Assembly: GCA_041656295.1 (NCBI GenBank)
Contig: JBBADV010000009.1
Span: 1 to 64,000 of the forward strand
DNA from: Kiritimatiellales bacterium
GTDB taxonomy: Bacteria > Verrucomicrobiota > Kiritimatiellia > Kiritimatiellales > Tichowtungiaceae
Direction of reading: 5' to 3'
Length of the DNA: 64,000 bases
Numbering within the stretch: position 1 is the stretch's first letter; the number at the start of each line of letters is the position of its first letter. The translations under genes and the position numbers were made by a program. Shown in pieces: positions 63,152-64,000 of the stretch. The notes beneath the pieces are model-generated. The model did not search any database, had not been told where the DNA came from, and saw only the letters and a list, made by a program, of their open reading frames with translations.

Positions 63152-64000
63152 ATGAATTTTGAGAGAAAAAGCGGCGTTCTTCTGCACATAACGTCACTGC
63201 CGGGGCGGTGGGGCATGGGCGAACCCGGACCGCAGGCGCGAGCGTTTGCGGAGTTTCTGGCGTCGACCGGTCAGACGCTCTGGCAGATTCTGCCGACGGG
63301 ACCGGTTGGCTACGGCTGGTCACCCTATTCGTCGCTGTCAGCATTCGCCGGCAATCATCTTGTCATCAGTTTTGACGAACTCATTGCCGATGGGCTATTA
63401 ACCAAAGCGCAGCTCCGCCGGTTTCCGGAATTTGATTTGCATCGCATCGATTTTGAAGCAGTTATTCCGGCGCGTGAAAAAATCCTCTTCCGCGTTGCTG
63501 ATAAATTTGAAACGACCGCTGAATTTACAACATTCTGCGTAACAGAGAATGCGTGGCTCGACGAGTATGCGCTGTTTATGGCGATCCGCGAAAAGCAGAA
63601 ATTCCGCGAGTGGAACAACTGGCCGGAAGCGCTGCGCGACCGGCACCCGGCGGCGCTGCGGGATATGGCTAAAAAGCTGGCAAAACCAATCCGGCGCTGG
63701 AAGGTATTGCAGTTTCTATTCGCCAAACAGTGGGAAAAATTTACAGCATTTCTGCACGAAAAAAATATTTCACTCATCGGCGATATTCCGATTTTTGTCG
63801 CCGGCGATTCCGCCGATGTCTGGGCGCACCGCGAACTCTTTCTTCTAGACGATGCCGGTGCGCCGGCGGTAGTCGCCGGCGTGCCGCCGGACTATTTTTC
63901 GTCCACCGGTCAGCGCTGGGGCAATCCACTGTATCACTGGGCACTTCACCGTAAAACAAATTTTGAGTGGTGGACGCGGCGCATGCACCGCGCATTGCAG
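63152..64000 (+). CDS. malQ: 4-alpha-glucanotransferase, N-terminal part (cut by window end)
   Basis: The frame from ATG 63152 stays open for 283 codons to the window end. The product is a GH77 amylomaltase, which moves alpha-1,4-glucan segments in maltodextrin or glycogen metabolism. Diagnostic blocks are SGVLLHITSLPGRWGMGEPG, QTLWQILPTGPVGYGWSPYSSLSAFAGN, LIGDIPIFVAGDSADVWAHRELF and the GVPPDYFSSTGQRWGNPLYHW substrate loop. The catalytic Asp/Glu pair lies farther on, outside the window. It may work with the GH13 glucosidase at the left end in alpha-glucan use. Confidence 0.95.
   Translation, partial: MNFERKSGVLLHITSLPGRWGMGEPGPQARAFAEFLASTGQTLWQILPTGPVGYGWSPYSSLSAFAGNHLVISFDELIADGLLTKAQLRRFPEFDLHRIDFEAVIPAREKILFRVADKFETTAEFTTFCVTENAWLDEYALFMAIREKQKFREWNNWPEALRDRHPAALRDMAKKLAKPIRRWKVLQFLFAKQWEKFTAFLHEKNISLIGDIPIFVAGDSADVWAHRELFLLDDAGAPAVVAGVPPDYFSSTGQRWGNPLYHWALHRKTNFEWWTRRMHRALQ

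Noticed and set aside
1..64000. CRISPR array, tRNA, rRNA, prophage or insertion sequence
   Set aside because: I looked through all gene-free stretches; no regular direct repeats with spacers, no cloverleaf ending in CCA, no transposase, integrase or phage structural gene was found.

Overview
The window looks like a chromosome segment from a Gram-negative, probably anaerobic, polysaccharide-degrading bacterium of the PVC group; my best guess is Kiritimatiellota. This is inference from gene content. The left end carries a sulfatase end, a GH95 fucosidase and L-fucose isomerase, which suits fucoidan-type glycans. LpxD, UppP and an OmpH/Skp chaperone indicate an outer membrane. A flavodiiron protein and a hybrid cluster protein suit an anaerobe. 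FtsZ is strongly divergent, as reported for Verrucomicrobia/Lentisphaerae relatives. I see no tRNA, rRNA, prophage, insertion sequence or CRISPR array.

Layout: 1-9.0 kb is carbohydrate use (sulfatase 3' end, GH13 glucosidase, a decayed beta-lactamase-fold esterase, then GH95 and fucI divergent from an AraC regulator). 9.3-11.3 kb holds a flavodiiron protein and MscS. 11.4-16.0 kb is a division cluster (ddl, ftsQ, ftsA, ftsZ). 16.0-20.7 kb holds a methyltransferase, an ABC exporter, uppP and a Na/Ca exchanger. 20.8-26.5 kb holds ompH, lpxD, type III glutamine synthetase and hcp.

Two accessory DNA-processing loci follow. 26.6-31.6 kb has a frameshifted HEAT/zinc-ribbon/nuclease gene, a single-chain type IIG-like restriction-modification gene and a GIY-YIG gene with a probable RAMA domain. 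41.7-46.7 kb has a large nested palindrome followed by a split methylase and a GIY-YIG/helicase fusion. Between them lie manC, ruvX, coaE, rho (with an Asn/His-rich insert), topoisomerase IV (parE-parC), an intact paralogue of the HEAT/nuclease gene, and an rlmN-family gene joined to it by an ATGA overlap.

The right part is housekeeping: hisB, yciH, gyrA and gyrB on the minus strand, a universal stress protein, a methyltransferase, an inositol-phosphatase-like enzyme, an EIIA-CBS sensor next to an ion permease, transketolase, a PHP phosphoesterase, an MFS transporter and the start of malQ at the right edge.

Intergenic spaces are rich in dispersed palindromic repeats of several families, and two genes carry palindromic inserts in frame. 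The strongest candidates for something undescribed are the split-methylase/GIY-YIG-helicase operon with its structured leader, and the HEAT/zinc-ribbon/nuclease gene pair.
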